NCBI RefSeq assembly: GCF_003347205.1
Contig: NZ_QQBJ01000009.1
Coordinates: 1 to 64,000 of the forward strand
Reading direction: 5' to 3'
Origin: Mycolicibacterium moriokaense
GTDB lineage: Bacteria > Actinomycetota > Actinomycetes > Mycobacteriales > Mycobacteriaceae
Length of the DNA stretch: 64,000 nt
The position numbers and the translations under genes are program-made. Below, in pieces: positions 1 through 9,810 of the stretch; position 1 is the first letter of the stretch, and every line of letters begins with the position of its first letter. The notes beneath the pieces are model-generated. The model was not told the DNA's origin. It was given only the letters and a program-made list of their open reading frames with translations, and did not search any database.

Positions 1-14
1 CGGGTCCAGATGTA

Positions 15-79
15 AACGATGTCTCGGGACACCTGTCAACGATGTCTCGGGACACCTGTCAACGATGTCCCGAGACATC
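15..79. repeat. Three tandem 23-bp hairpin repeats, possible IS end
   Basis: Two identical 23-bp units (15-37 and 38-60) are followed by a variant third unit (61-79). Each contains an inverted repeat. In the third the arms GATGTC (64-69) and GACATC (74-79) are perfect and flank CCGA; on the minus strand the loop reads TCGG, a stable tetraloop. The units start close to TGT and contain GGGACA, which resembles the ends of IS481-family elements, but no transposase lies inside the window. Because the repeat sits directly 3' of the minus-strand tRNA gene, the third hairpin could also end tRNA transcription. Repeat structure is seen; the IS assignment is inference. Confidence 0.6.
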
Positions 80-83
80 ACAC

Positions 84-160
84 TGGTAGCGGGGACAGGA
101 TTCGAACCTGCGACCTCTGGGTTATGAGCCCAGCGAGCTACCGAGCTGCTCCACCCCGCG
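84..160 (-). tRNA. Initiator tRNA-fMet (CAT anticodon)
   Basis: The minus strand folds as a complete 77-nt tRNA with an encoded CCA end. Anticodon CAT sits in a stem closed by GGG/CCC pairs. The acceptor stem has an unpaired first position (C1 opposite U72), and the D stem has an A11:U24 pair. These three features mark a bacterial initiator tRNA rather than an elongator tRNA-Met. The T arm reads GCAGG-TTCGAAT-CCTGT. It delivers formylmethionine to the ribosomal P site at start codons. Confidence 0.95.
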
Positions 161-176
161 TCGGGTGAACGTCAGG

Positions 177-3100
177 TTACCGAAGGTCGGGGTGCAGAGC
201 CAAATCGCTCAGTGACGGCGCAGGCGTGCAGCTTGCGATCCAGGTCAGCAGCTCGTCGGCGGGTAGCGGCGGCGTGTGCACGAACCCCTGGGTGATGTTG
301 CAGCCGTATCGCCGCAGCGCATTCAAGGTGGCGGTGTCCTCGACGCCCGCCACCAGGTCTGCACCCAGGCTGTGCGCCAGCGCCACCGTCGACCGCACGA
401 TCGCAATCGAGCGCGGATCTTCAGCCAAGCGCGAAACGAAGACCCGATCGAGCTTCAACTCGTCGACCGAGAGGTCCTGCAGGCGAGCCAGCGACGACCA
501 TCCGGTGCCGTAGTCGTCGAGCGAGATCCGCACCCCCAGCCGCCGCAGCGCGTGCACGGTCTTGCGGGATCGCGACGAGTCGTTGGCGAACGTGCCCTCG
601 GTGATCTCGAGGATCAACGCCTCCGGCGGGACGCCGTGCGTGGTGAGCAGCCGATCGATGGTGTCGACCAGGTCGAGGTCCAGCAGATTCGCCGCCGACA
701 GGTTCACCGCGACGGTCATGGCGACACCGTCGTCGTTCCAGGCGCGCACCTGAGCCAGCGCCAGGTTGACCACGCAGTTGGCCACCTGACGCGTCAGGCC
801 CGCCCGCTCGGCGGCCGGCAGGAACTGCTCAGGAAGAAGCGGGCCCCGTTGCGGGTGATGCCAGCGCAGCAGCGCCTCCACACTGTGCACGCGTCCGTCG
901 TCGGCGCGGATCTTGGGCTGGTAGTGACACGTCAGCTCGTCGGCGGCCAGCGCGGCGCGCAGTTCCTCCACCAGATAGTCGTCGGCCACCCGGTCGGAGC
1001 GGACTTTGCCCGGGTCGTGCACCACGATCTTGGCTGCCGACGCCTTGACGTGCGGCATCGTGATCTCCACGCAGTTCAGCAGGTCGTTGGGGTGCTCACA
1101 ATGGTCCGGGCACAACGCAATTGCGATGCTCGCGTCGACCTGCACGGTGATCGGATCGAGCTCGAACGGTTCGCGCAGCGCTTCGAGCAACGCCCCCGCG
1201 CGCGCCCGCGCCGAAGTGATATCGACCGGGTCGGCGAACAGCACGGCGAACTCTTCGCCGCCGGTCCTGGCGACCACGTCGCCCGCCCTGACCGACCGGG
1301 ACAGGCGCGCGGCGATCTGAATCAGCAGTTGGTCGCCGACGGGTCGTCCCGCGAAGTAGTTGATCTCTCTGAACTGGTCGATGTCGAGCAACAGCAGGCC
1401 ACGACTCGACCGCGACCGGAACAGGGTCGATGACTCGTGCACGGACACGGCGGTCAGCGTCGTCGCCAGCGACATCCGGTTCGGCAGCCCTGTCAAGCCG
1501 TCCGTCATGGCTTGGCGGTGTGCCTCGGCCGTCGCGCTGACATCACGGAAAGTGACCGCGAACCGCCAGGCGACGGCGATCAGCGTCAACGCCGCCAACG
1601 CGACCGCGATCCGCGTCTGGTTCGCCAACACCGCCACCGCGAGTGCCACCCCGGCACAGACGACGGGCGGAACATACGATCCCAGACCGGGTTTCGGCTT
1701 TGGGCTGACGCCCGATGACGGCAGCCAGCCTGCGACGGCGATGAACAGCGAAGCCATCGGCCAGCACGCGTCGATCCAGGTGCCCTCCAGGTAGGTGCCC
1801 GCCGATGCCTGGAAAACGTAGACCGTGTCGGCGACCGCATACGCCATGAAACCGGCGACCATCAGGCCCCAGCGCAGTTCTGCCCGCCAGCCGAGGATCG
1901 GCAGCATCCCCGCCGTCAGCGCCAGCAGGAGCAGGTCACCGACCGGGTAGGTGAGCCCGACGAACGCCGCCGCGGGATCGCCCCGCAGCGTGGTGCTGAT
2001 CGGGCCGGTGGCCACCGCGACGGCGACTGCACCCAACGTCAATCCGCAGATCAGCGCATCGAGCCGGAACGCGGTCGGGACCCGCTTCAACCGCTCCCGC
2101 ATCAGCATGACCATGCCGGCATAGACCAGCGGATAGAACGCCAGGTAGAACGGGTCGGCCGCCGACAGCCACTGCCCTTCGGGTACCCACGCCGCGTACA
2201 CCACGTCCCCCACGGCCGAACTCGCCATGCCCGCGCCGATCAACAGGCACGGCCACCGCTCCGAGCGAACGCGGACGCCGCGGATCAACACGATGGCCGC
2301 TGCGCCGATGTTCAGCGCCGGGTACAGGACGCCGTCGAACGCGGGGATGCGGCCGGGGTGGTCGCGCACGATCGTCGACAGCGCGAAGACGACCACCCCC
2401 AGCGCGAGGACGCCGAGTGCCAGGGTGATTCCCGGCGGTGGCGACCCGCTGCCGCGACGGGTCATCTTCACCGCGTCGCGGCGTTCGCCGTCGTCGACGG
2501 GCTCCGTCGCTGCCGACGAAGGCGCCAACGAATCCCGTTGTTCCACACGTTCATCGGAGAGCTGCTGCAGTTCCCAGGGCACGGGCAACTCGGGCACGAA
2601 GCTGCGCACGCAGCCGCCACCGTCGCGTTTGGCGGCATACATCGCGAGGTCGGCGTTCAGCAGGAGGTCGTCGGGTGTCTGCACGCTCCTGGCGGCGATG
2701 GTCAACCCGATGCTGGGCCGGACCGTCTGCGGCACGCCGTCGATGACGATCGGGTTGGTGAACGCGTCGAGCACGCCGTTGGCCGCCACCACCGCGTCGA
2801 TGTGGCCCTCGTGCAACGCCGCGAACTCGTCGCCGCCGAGGCGCGCCACAGTCCACGCATCACCCAGCTTGCTGGTCAACCGGCCTGCCACTCGAATCAA
2901 CAGTTCGTCGCCCGCCGGATGACCCAGCGCGTCGTTGACGGCCTTGAAGTTGTCCAGATCCAGGCACAGCACTGCGACGGGTTCGCCGCTGACGCGCCGC
3001 CGCCGCATGGCCCGCTCGAGCTTGTCGAGGAACTTGGCGCGGTTGGCCAAACCGGTCAGGTTGTCGTGGAAGGCCTCGCGGGCGACTTCGTCGAGCAGGC

Positions 3101-4073
3101 GCCGATTCTCCACCAGCACCAGGAATTGGCGCGCCAGCACGGCGGCGACGAGGATGCCCTCCGCGATGATCATCGGCCGGTGGTCGTGATGGCTGAGTTC
3201 GTAGCCCAGTCCGATGACGCCGGCCAGCAGCAGCGGGACATAGGGCAGCCACACCCGCGCCCCGGGCTGCAGATTCATCGCCGAGGTCTCGACGGGCTGC
3301 TCGTCGACGCTGATCAGCGCGGCGAATGCAACCATCCCGAAACCGATCACGCGAACGAGATCGACCAGGCCACCGTCGTGATAGCCGCCCACCCCGGCCA
3401 CGGAGACACTGGCGAAGTCACCCGAGACGATCGTCGTCATTCCGGCCGCCAGAAGGCTGACGCTGTGTCTGCTCAGCGGTCGCGACCACACGAGGATGGC
3501 CGTCGTCACCAACACCACGTCGGCGACGGTCTGCCAGACGGTCACCGCGTGCGCGCGTCCGCCGCCGGTCAGATTGTCGAGGACGGCCACCCACGAGATG
3601 ACGAACAGCGAGGTGGCGACGATCACGCCGTCGAGCGCCAACCGACGTCGCGGGGCCGCGTCGAGGTCGCCGATGAGCAACAACGCCAGATACGCCGCGA
3701 AGGGAAAGACGGTCATCGCGGCCTGCGCCATCGACGGCTGCGACGGGCTCTCGACCCGCACTTCGTCGAATATCTGAACGATCTCGCCCGCAGCCCACGA
3801 TGCGAGGGCAAGCGCCATGGCCATCCAGCCGTAGCGCTGACGGCCCTCGGCCGCCCGCATGGCCTTCACCGCGGCGCCGACCGCGAAGACCAGACAGCCC
3901 AGGTAGACGACCTCGTCGACCGGCCGGGTCCGGTAGGTGTCCTCCCACGACAGCAACGCCCATGCCGCCAGCGCCGCTAGAGCGACGGAGTACAAGCCGA
4001 CGCCGATCCAGCCGATATGCCCCAGCCGTGCGAACCGCTGACGCCCCGCCTGCGCCGCGTGCGTCATTTGCAT
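177..4073 (-). CDS. Membrane GGDEF-GGDEF-EAL cyclic-di-GMP protein
   Basis: This 1298-aa protein probably both makes and degrades cyclic-di-GMP. About ten hydrophobic helices fill residues 20-320. The first diguanylate cyclase domain follows, with an intact GGDEF at 413-417 but no RxxD inhibitory site before it. A second membrane array (about 550-850) leads to a second cyclase domain with GGEEF, preceded by RAGD, an intact I-site at the canonical five-residue spacing. A C-terminal EAL phosphodiesterase domain has EALLR, DDYGTG and ELKLDR, so its catalytic residues look complete. The duplicated membrane-GGDEF layout suggests an internal duplication or fusion. It differs from the GAF-GGDEF-EAL protein Rv1354c. 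A start at the next ATG (4067) is also possible. Ligand or signal unknown. Confidence 0.88.
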   Translation of the reverse strand: MQMTHAAQAGRQRFARLGHIGWIGVGLYSVALAALAAWALLSWEDTYRTRPVDEVVYLGCLVFAVGAAVKAMRAAEGRQRYGWMAMALALASWAAGEIVQIFDEVRVESPSQPSMAQAAMTVFPFAAYLALLLIGDLDAAPRRRLALDGVIVATSLFVISWVAVLDNLTGGGRAHAVTVWQTVADVVLVTTAILVWSRPLSRHSVSLLAAGMTTIVSGDFASVSVAGVGGYHDGGLVDLVRVIGFGMVAFAALISVDEQPVETSAMNLQPGARVWLPYVPLLLAGVIGLGYELSHHDHRPMIIAEGILVAAVLARQFLVLVENRRLLDEVAREAFHDNLTGLANRAKFLDKLERAMRRRRVSGEPVAVLCLDLDNFKAVNDALGHPAGDELLIRVAGRLTSKLGDAWTVARLGGDEFAALHEGHIDAVVAANGVLDAFTNPIVIDGVPQTVRPSIGLTIAARSVQTPDDLLLNADLAMYAAKRDGGGCVRSFVPELPVPWELQQLSDERVEQRDSLAPSSAATEPVDDGERRDAVKMTRRGSGSPPPGITLALGVLALGVVVFALSTIVRDHPGRIPAFDGVLYPALNIGAAAIVLIRGVRVRSERWPCLLIGAGMASSAVGDVVYAAWVPEGQWLSAADPFYLAFYPLVYAGMVMLMRERLKRVPTAFRLDALICGLTLGAVAVAVATGPISTTLRGDPAAAFVGLTYPVGDLLLLALTAGMLPILGWRAELRWGLMVAGFMAYAVADTVYVFQASAGTYLEGTWIDACWPMASLFIAVAGWLPSSGVSPKPKPGLGSYVPPVVCAGVALAVAVLANQTRIAVALAALTLIAVAWRFAVTFRDVSATAEAHRQAMTDGLTGLPNRMSLATTLTAVSVHESSTLFRSRSSRGLLLLDIDQFREINYFAGRPVGDQLLIQIAARLSRSVRAGDVVARTGGEEFAVLFADPVDITSARARAGALLEALREPFELDPITVQVDASIAIALCPDHCEHPNDLLNCVEITMPHVKASAAKIVVHDPGKVRSDRVADDYLVEELRAALAADELTCHYQPKIRADDGRVHSVEALLRWHHPQRGPLLPEQFLPAAERAGLTRQVANCVVNLALAQVRAWNDDGVAMTVAVNLSAANLLDLDLVDTIDRLLTTHGVPPEALILEITEGTFANDSSRSRKTVHALRRLGVRISLDDYGTGWSSLARLQDLSVDELKLDRVFVSRLAEDPRSIAIVRSTVALAHSLGADLVAGVEDTATLNALRRYGCNITQGFVHTPPLPADELLTWIASCTPAPSLSDLALHPDLR

Positions 4074-4140
4074 CCCAAGTCGTAAATCGCCGATACGCGA
4101 TTTTGCCCCGATTCAGGGCTGGTAGCAAACGTCGAGTGCG

Positions 4141-7100
4141 TTACTTCGCGGAGTCGTACTTGTTCATCGCGTCATCCAAGCGCTGCAGCGCCGTGCCGTA
4201 GCCACCGAAATCACCGCTTTGCTGAGCCTTACGCAGCTCATCCATGGCCGACCGGATGTCCTGCAGCGCCGCGGCCTTCGCCGACGACAGTTGAGTCGTG
4301 CCACCCGGGCCGGGTACCGCGGCCGCTGGCGAGGGCACCTCGGGCGCCCTGCCTTGCTGATCGGGCGGCGTCGCAGCGGGCTGACCGTCCGACTCAGGCG
4401 TCGCGGGCGGCCGCCCGTTCGGCGCGTTGGTCGGCGCCGGGCCGGTCGCGGTGGCGTCGGCGCCGGCCCCGAACAGTTCGGTGAGCGCGTCACGCACCGT
4501 CGGCCCGTAGCCGACCCGGTCCTCGTACATCATCGCGACACGGATCAACCGGGGATAGGACGACGCCGCGTCGCTGGTCCCGGGTGAGGCGTATACCGGC
4601 GCCACGTACAGCAGGCCGCCGTCGGCGACCGGCAGGGTCAGCAGATTGCCCCACCGGATCCGGTTCTGATTGTCGCGGCCGATGACACCGAGATCCTGGC
4701 TGACGGCGGTGTCCGTACTGATCGCGTTGAACGCCAGCTTCGGGCCGTTGACCTGACCCGGGATGGTCAGCACCGTGATCTTGCCGTAGGTATCCGGGTC
4801 CGAACTCGCGCTGATGTAGGCGGCCAGGAAGTCACGCTGGAACCGGTTCATCGCGCTGGTCAACTGGAACGACGCCGACTTGTCGTTCTTCGCAAGGTCT
4901 TTGGCGACGATGTAGTACGGCGGCTGATAGCTGCTGGCCGTCGGGTTCGGGTCCTGCGGCACGTTCCAGAAGTCCGACGTCGACCAGAACGTCACCGGGT
5001 CGTTGACGTGATACTTCGCCAGCAGCGCGCGCTGCACCTTGAACAGGTCTTCGGGATAGCGCAGGTGCGACTGCAACTCAGGTGAGATGTCACTCTTGGG
5101 ATGCACCACACCGGGGAAGATCTTCATCCACGCCTGCAGCACCGGATCGGTCTCGTCCTGCGCGTACAGCGTGACCGAGCCGTCGTAGGCGTCCACGGTG
5201 GCCTTCACCGAGTTGCGGATGTAGGACACCTTCTTGTCCGGAGCGAGCCGGTTGAACGCCACCTCGTTGGAGTCCTCGGTCACGCTCGACAGCGACGTCA
5301 GCTCCGAATACGGATAGTTGTCCAACGTGGTGTAGCCGTCGACGATCCACACCATCCGCTTGTTGACGATGGCCGGGTAGACGCTGGTGTCGGTGGTCAG
5401 CCACGGGGCCACCGCCTCGACTCGCTGGGCCGGATCACGGTTGAACAGGATCTTGCTGTCCGGTCCGATCGGGTTGGGGAACACCAGCTTTCGCTCGGAG
5501 AACTTGGCGGCGAACACCGCCCTGGCCAACCAGTTGCCGATCGGCACGCCGCCCTTGCCCGCGTAGGTGTAGTTCTTGGTCTCGGTGTTGGTCTCGTAGT
5601 CGTACTCGCGGTCGGCACCGTTCTTGCCGACGATCGCGTAGTCCGCCGACGTGCCGGAGATGACGGGCCCGAAGTAGATGCGGGGCTGGTCCAGCGGCGC
5701 GGGCCCGGGCGAGACCACGCTGCCGTTGGCGCCGACGACGCTGGCGAGGAACTCCGGATAGCCGCCGTTCTGGTTGGGGTCGTTGGCCACCCCGCGCACC
5801 GTGTTGGCCGGTGACGCGATGAACCCGTTGCCGTGCGTGTAGACGAAGTGCCGGTTGATCCAGTCGCGCTGGTTGTCGATCAGCCGGTCGGGGTTGAGTT
5901 CGCGCGCGGCCACCACGTAGTCGCGCAGGTTTCCGTCGGGCCCGTTGTACCGGTCGATCGACAGCTGGTCGGGGAAGTAGTAGAAGTTCTTGCCCTGCTG
6001 GAACTGGGTGAACGCGGGGCTGACGATCGTCGGGTCGAGCAGCCGGATGTTCGACGTCGTCGCGCGGTCAGCGGCCACCTGCTGGGCGGTGGCGGGCGCG
6101 TTGCCCGGATAGTCGCGGTAGGTGACCGTCTTGTCGGTTAGCCCGTAGGCCTGCCTGGTCGCGGTGATGCTGCGGCTGATGTAGTCGCTTTCCCTCTGCG
6201 CCGCATTTGGTTTGACGCTGATCTGCTCGACCACCAGCGGCCAGCCCGCGCCGACGATCAACGACGACAGCAGCAGCAGCACGACGCCGATCGCGGGAAT
6301 CCGCAAGTCGCGCAGCACAATAGCGGAGAACACCGCCACCGCGCAGATCAACGCGATCGCCATCAGGATCAGTTTGGCCGGCAGCACGGCGTTGATGTCG
6401 GTGTACCCGGCGCCGGTGAACGGCTTGCCGCTGCGCGTGTTCGACAGCAGCTCGTAGCGGTCGAACCAGTAGGCGATCGCCTTGAGCAGCACCAGCGTGC
6501 CGACCAGGCTGATCAGTTGGATGCGCGCAGAACGGCTCAGCGCGCCGGTGCGCCCCGACAGCCGGATGCCGCCGAACAGGTAGTGGCCCAACAGGTTGGC
6601 GATCAGCGCGAGGAAGGTCGCGACGAACAGATAGCTCAGCACCAGCCGGTAGAACGGCAGATCGAAGGCGTAGAACCCCATATCCAGCCCGAATTGCGGA
6701 TCCTTGACCCCGAAGTCGCCGCCGTGCAGGAACAGCTGAACCCGTTCCCAGTAGGTCTGGGCGACGATGCCCGCGAAAAAGCCGATGACCGCGGGGATAC
6801 CGATGCCGACCAGCTTCAGCCGCGACATCACCGCGGTCCGGTATCGGGCCACCGGATCGTTGGGGCCGTTGGTCGGGACGAACACCGGCCGGGTCCGGTA
6901 CGCCAGCGCCAGGGCCGCGAAGATGATGGCGCCGACCAGCGCCCACACCAGCAGGAAGACGACGAGCTTGGTGACCAGCTGGGTGGTGAACACCGAGCGA
7001 TACCCCAGCTCGCCGAACCACAACCAGTCGACGTAGGCGTCGACCAGGCGCGGGCCGATCAGCAACAACAGCACGACCACCAGGGCGACCGTGATCAGAA

Positions 7101-7152
7101 TTCGGCTACGTCGCGTCAGCTTCGGCATCTTCGCCGCGGGCCGCATACCCAC
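4141..7152 (-). CDS. UPF0182 family membrane protein (Rv3193c-like)
   Basis: A 1003-aa member of the UPF0182/DUF3378-like family of large actinobacterial membrane proteins. About seven hydrophobic segments lie in the first 320 residues, among them residues 18-32 and the stretches around 60-85 and 110-135. A long extracytoplasmic region of about 550 residues follows. The C-terminal 120 residues are rich in Pro, Ala and Gln, then end in a probable helix. Length and order match Rv3193c, next to the Lon-like protease gene as in M. tuberculosis. The start MGMRPAAK agrees with what I recall of the orthologue; the ATG at 7128 is an alternative. No biochemical function is known to me. Confidence 0.92.
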   Translation of the reverse strand: MGMRPAAKMPKLTRRSRILITVALVVVLLLLIGPRLVDAYVDWLWFGELGYRSVFTTQLVTKLVVFLLVWALVGAIIFAALALAYRTRPVFVPTNGPNDPVARYRTAVMSRLKLVGIGIPAVIGFFAGIVAQTYWERVQLFLHGGDFGVKDPQFGLDMGFYAFDLPFYRLVLSYLFVATFLALIANLLGHYLFGGIRLSGRTGALSRSARIQLISLVGTLVLLKAIAYWFDRYELLSNTRSGKPFTGAGYTDINAVLPAKLILMAIALICAVAVFSAIVLRDLRIPAIGVVLLLLSSLIVGAGWPLVVEQISVKPNAAQRESDYISRSITATRQAYGLTDKTVTYRDYPGNAPATAQQVAADRATTSNIRLLDPTIVSPAFTQFQQGKNFYYFPDQLSIDRYNGPDGNLRDYVVAARELNPDRLIDNQRDWINRHFVYTHGNGFIASPANTVRGVANDPNQNGGYPEFLASVVGANGSVVSPGPAPLDQPRIYFGPVISGTSADYAIVGKNGADREYDYETNTETKNYTYAGKGGVPIGNWLARAVFAAKFSERKLVFPNPIGPDSKILFNRDPAQRVEAVAPWLTTDTSVYPAIVNKRMVWIVDGYTTLDNYPYSELTSLSSVTEDSNEVAFNRLAPDKKVSYIRNSVKATVDAYDGSVTLYAQDETDPVLQAWMKIFPGVVHPKSDISPELQSHLRYPEDLFKVQRALLAKYHVNDPVTFWSTSDFWNVPQDPNPTASSYQPPYYIVAKDLAKNDKSASFQLTSAMNRFQRDFLAAYISASSDPDTYGKITVLTIPGQVNGPKLAFNAISTDTAVSQDLGVIGRDNQNRIRWGNLLTLPVADGGLLYVAPVYASPGTSDAASSYPRLIRVAMMYEDRVGYGPTVRDALTELFGAGADATATGPAPTNAPNGRPPATPESDGQPAATPPDQQGRAPEVPSPAAAVPGPGGTTQLSSAKAAALQDIRSAMDELRKAQQSGDFGGYGTALQRLDDAMNKYDSAK

Positions 7153-7231
7153 TCGTCAACTCCCGGTGTTCGCCCATGCGGGTCTTGTTTGATGTGTCAC
7201 AACTCTACGCATTCGGTCCACGGCAACCCGA

Positions 7232-8254
7232 TCAGCAATGTGGCACTTCGCCACCGGCTGAAAGCGCCTTCAGCGCATCCACCGCACCGCCCAGGTTCTC
7301 GACCTTGACCAGGTTCAACCCGTCCTCGTGGGCCGACTTGGCCTCGTCGCAGTTGTCCGCGGGCACCAGGAACACCGAAGCGCCCGCCTCGTGCGCGGCG
7401 AGGATCTTGTGGGTGATACCGCCGATCGGGCCGACCTTGCCGTCGGCGTCGATGGTTCCGGTGCCCGCGACGAAGGTGTTCGCGCTCAAATCACCCGTGG
7501 TCAGCTTGTCGACGACGGCGAGGCTGAAGACCAGGCCGGCCGACGGTCCGCCGATGTTGGCGAGGTTGAAGTCGATGGTGAAGGGAGCCCACGGGGCTTC
7601 GATGACGCCGATGCCCAGGATGCCCTGCTCCTTGCCCGGCGCGGAGCCGAGCTTGACGGTTGTGATGCCCGCCGGTGCGTTCTTGCGGCGGAAGTCGAGC
7701 ACCACCTCGTCGCCCGGCTTGGTCTTCTCCATCAGCGACTGGAACTGCTTCATGTCCGCGACCGGGGTGTTGTTGACGGCGTCGATGGCGTCGCCCTCCT
7801 GGAGCTTTCCGGCCGACGCCCCGTCCTTGCTGACCGTCTCGACGGTGACCGCGGGCGCGTACTTCAGATAGCCGAGGGCGGCATATTCGGCGCTGTCCTC
7901 CGACCGCTTGAACTCCTGGTTGTTGGCGTCGTCGATCTCGTCTTTGGATTTGTCCGGCGGGTACACGAGGTCCCGCGGGATGAGCTGCTCGCGCCCGGAC
8001 ACCCACAGCGTCAGCGCCTGCCCGAGCGTCAGGTTGTCGCGCTGGGACACCGTGGTCATGTTGAGGTGGCCGGTGGTCGGATGTACGTCGGTGCCCTCGA
8101 TGTCGACGACCTCCTTGCCGTCGATCTCGCCGAGGGTGTTGAACGTCGGGCCCGGACCCAGCGAGACGTAGGGCACCGTCACCAACGCCAGCAGCACGCC
8201 GAAGGCGACGATCGGCGCCATGGCTACCAGCAACGTAGAAATCCGCCTGTTCAC
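7232..8254 (-). CDS. PDZ-domain Lon-like serine protease (Rv3194c-like)
   Basis: A 340-aa membrane-anchored protease of the YlbL/Rv3194c type. One N-terminal transmembrane segment (about 8-30) is followed by a PDZ domain (about 130-200) and a Lon-type S16 proteolytic domain. The catalytic dyad is visible as Ser238 in GGPSAG and Lys283 in ITHK. It lies 79 bp downstream of the end of the UPF0182 gene's upstream region and on the same strand, with the zincin gene divergent. It is expected to cleave proteins at the cell envelope. Substrate is not predictable from sequence. Confidence 0.92.
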   Translation of the reverse strand: MNRRISTLLVAMAPIVAFGVLLALVTVPYVSLGPGPTFNTLGEIDGKEVVDIEGTDVHPTTGHLNMTTVSQRDNLTLGQALTLWVSGREQLIPRDLVYPPDKSKDEIDDANNQEFKRSEDSAEYAALGYLKYAPAVTVETVSKDGASAGKLQEGDAIDAVNNTPVADMKQFQSLMEKTKPGDEVVLDFRRKNAPAGITTVKLGSAPGKEQGILGIGVIEAPWAPFTIDFNLANIGGPSAGLVFSLAVVDKLTTGDLSANTFVAGTGTIDADGKVGPIGGITHKILAAHEAGASVFLVPADNCDEAKSAHEDGLNLVKVENLGGAVDALKALSAGGEVPHC

Positions 8255-8347
8255 GCCAGCAACAGTAGACGGCGCGCCGGCGAGGGTTCACTCAGAGCGT
8301 GACGGCGGACGGCGCACGAGCCGGCCATGGTGAGTACCGTTGGGGAC

Positions 8348-9754
8348 ATGGCTGACCTGCCCTTCGGCTTTTCGTCCGGAGACGACCCCGAGCGCGACAA
8401 GCGCAAGAAGGATCCCGATGAGGGGTCCGGGTCGGGCGCTGGACAGGATCCGTTCGGCTTCGGCGGCGGCGAGTTCGACATGTCGCAACTCGGTCAGATG
8501 TTCAGCAGGCTCGGCGAGATGTTCAGCGGCGCAGGCATGGGCGGCGGCGCTCAGTCCGGTCCGGTCAACTACGACCTGGCCCGCAAGTTGGCGTCCAACT
8601 CGATCGGGTTCGTCGCGCCGGTGCCGGAGACGACCAGCGCCGCGATCAGCGACGCCGTCCGGCTCGCCGAAACGTGGCTCGACGGCGTGACCGCGCTGCC
8701 GGCGGGCACCAGCAAGGCCGTCGCGTGGACGCCGAGCGACTGGATCGACAACACGCTGGACACCTGGAAGCGGCTGTGCGACCCGGTGGCGGAACAGATT
8801 TCGACCGCGTGGGCCTCGGCGCTGCCCGAGGAGGCCAAGGCGATGGCAGGTCCGCTGCTGTCGATGATGTCGCAGATGGGTGGCATGGCGTTCGGCTCTC
8901 AGCTCGGCCAGGCGCTGGGCAAGCTGTCGAAGGAAGTGCTGACCTCCACCGACATCGGGCTGCCGCTCGGACCCAAGGGGGTCGCCGCGCTGATGCCCGA
9001 CGCCATCGAGGCGCTCTCCGAGGGGCTCGAGGAACCGCGCAGCGAGATCATGACGTTCCTCGCCGCGCGCGAGGCCGCACATCATCGGCTGTTCAGCCAT
9101 GTGCCGTGGCTGTCCAGCCAGCTGCTCAACGCCGTTGAGGCGTTCGCCAAGGGCACCAAGATCGACATGACCGGTATCGAGGAGTTCGCCCGCGGGTTCA
9201 ACCCGGCGTCGCTGACCGACCCGTCGGAAATGGAGCAACTGCTCAACCAGGGCATCTTCGAGCCCAAGGCCACCCCCGAGCAGACTGCGGCGCTGGATCG
9301 GCTGGAGACGCTGCTGGCGCTGATCGAGGGCTGGGTGCAGACCGTGGTCAACGACGCGCTGGGCGAGCGGATCCCGGGCGCGTCCGCGCTGAGCGAGACA
9401 CTGCGCAGGCGGCGGGCGACCGGCGGGCCTGCCGAGCAGACCTTCGCGACCCTGGTGGGCCTCGAGCTTCGGCCCCGCAAGCTGCGCGAGGCCGCGGTGC
9501 TGTGGGAGAAGCTGACCCAGGCCGCGGGCGTCGATGCCCGCGACGCCGTCTGGAACCACCCCGACCTGCTGCCGTCCTCGGAGGACCTCGACGAGCCCGC
9601 GGGCTTCATCGACCGCATCATCGGCGGCGACACCAGCGGCTTCGACTCCGCCTTCGAGGACGCGCTGAAGGACCTCGAATCCGGCCTCGACACCAGCTCG
9701 GACAAGGATTCTGACACCGGCGAGGCCGGCGGGGACGACACCAAAGAGAGCTGA
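8348..9754 (+). CDS. Zincin-like metalloprotease, DUF2342 (Rv3195-like)
   Basis: A 468-aa actinobacterial protein of the Zincin_2/DUF2342 family, once annotated as F420-biosynthesis-associated. The N-terminus is glycine-rich and charged (residues 1-60). The central region carries AREAAHHRLFSH, the HExxH-like helix of this family, and helical segments follow. The C-terminal 40 residues are acidic. I chose the ATG at 8348 (protein begins MADLPFGF): a TACCGT element at 8335-8340 lies only seven bases upstream, which suggests a leaderless transcript. An upstream in-frame ATG at 8327 has no ribosome binding site. Actual protease activity is inferred from the family. Confidence 0.88.
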   Translation: MADLPFGFSSGDDPERDKRKKDPDEGSGSGAGQDPFGFGGGEFDMSQLGQMFSRLGEMFSGAGMGGGAQSGPVNYDLARKLASNSIGFVAPVPETTSAAISDAVRLAETWLDGVTALPAGTSKAVAWTPSDWIDNTLDTWKRLCDPVAEQISTAWASALPEEAKAMAGPLLSMMSQMGGMAFGSQLGQALGKLSKEVLTSTDIGLPLGPKGVAALMPDAIEALSEGLEEPRSEIMTFLAAREAAHHRLFSHVPWLSSQLLNAVEAFAKGTKIDMTGIEEFARGFNPASLTDPSEMEQLLNQGIFEPKATPEQTAALDRLETLLALIEGWVQTVVNDALGERIPGASALSETLRRRRATGGPAEQTFATLVGLELRPRKLREAAVLWEKLTQAAGVDARDAVWNHPDLLPSSEDLDEPAGFIDRIIGGDTSGFDSAFEDALKDLESGLDTSSDKDSDTGEAGGDDTKES

Positions 9755-9810
9755 TCCGCCGGCCTGTGGATAACTCCTGGCCGGGCCGTGCCGCGTGACA
9801 GAGTCGGTTC

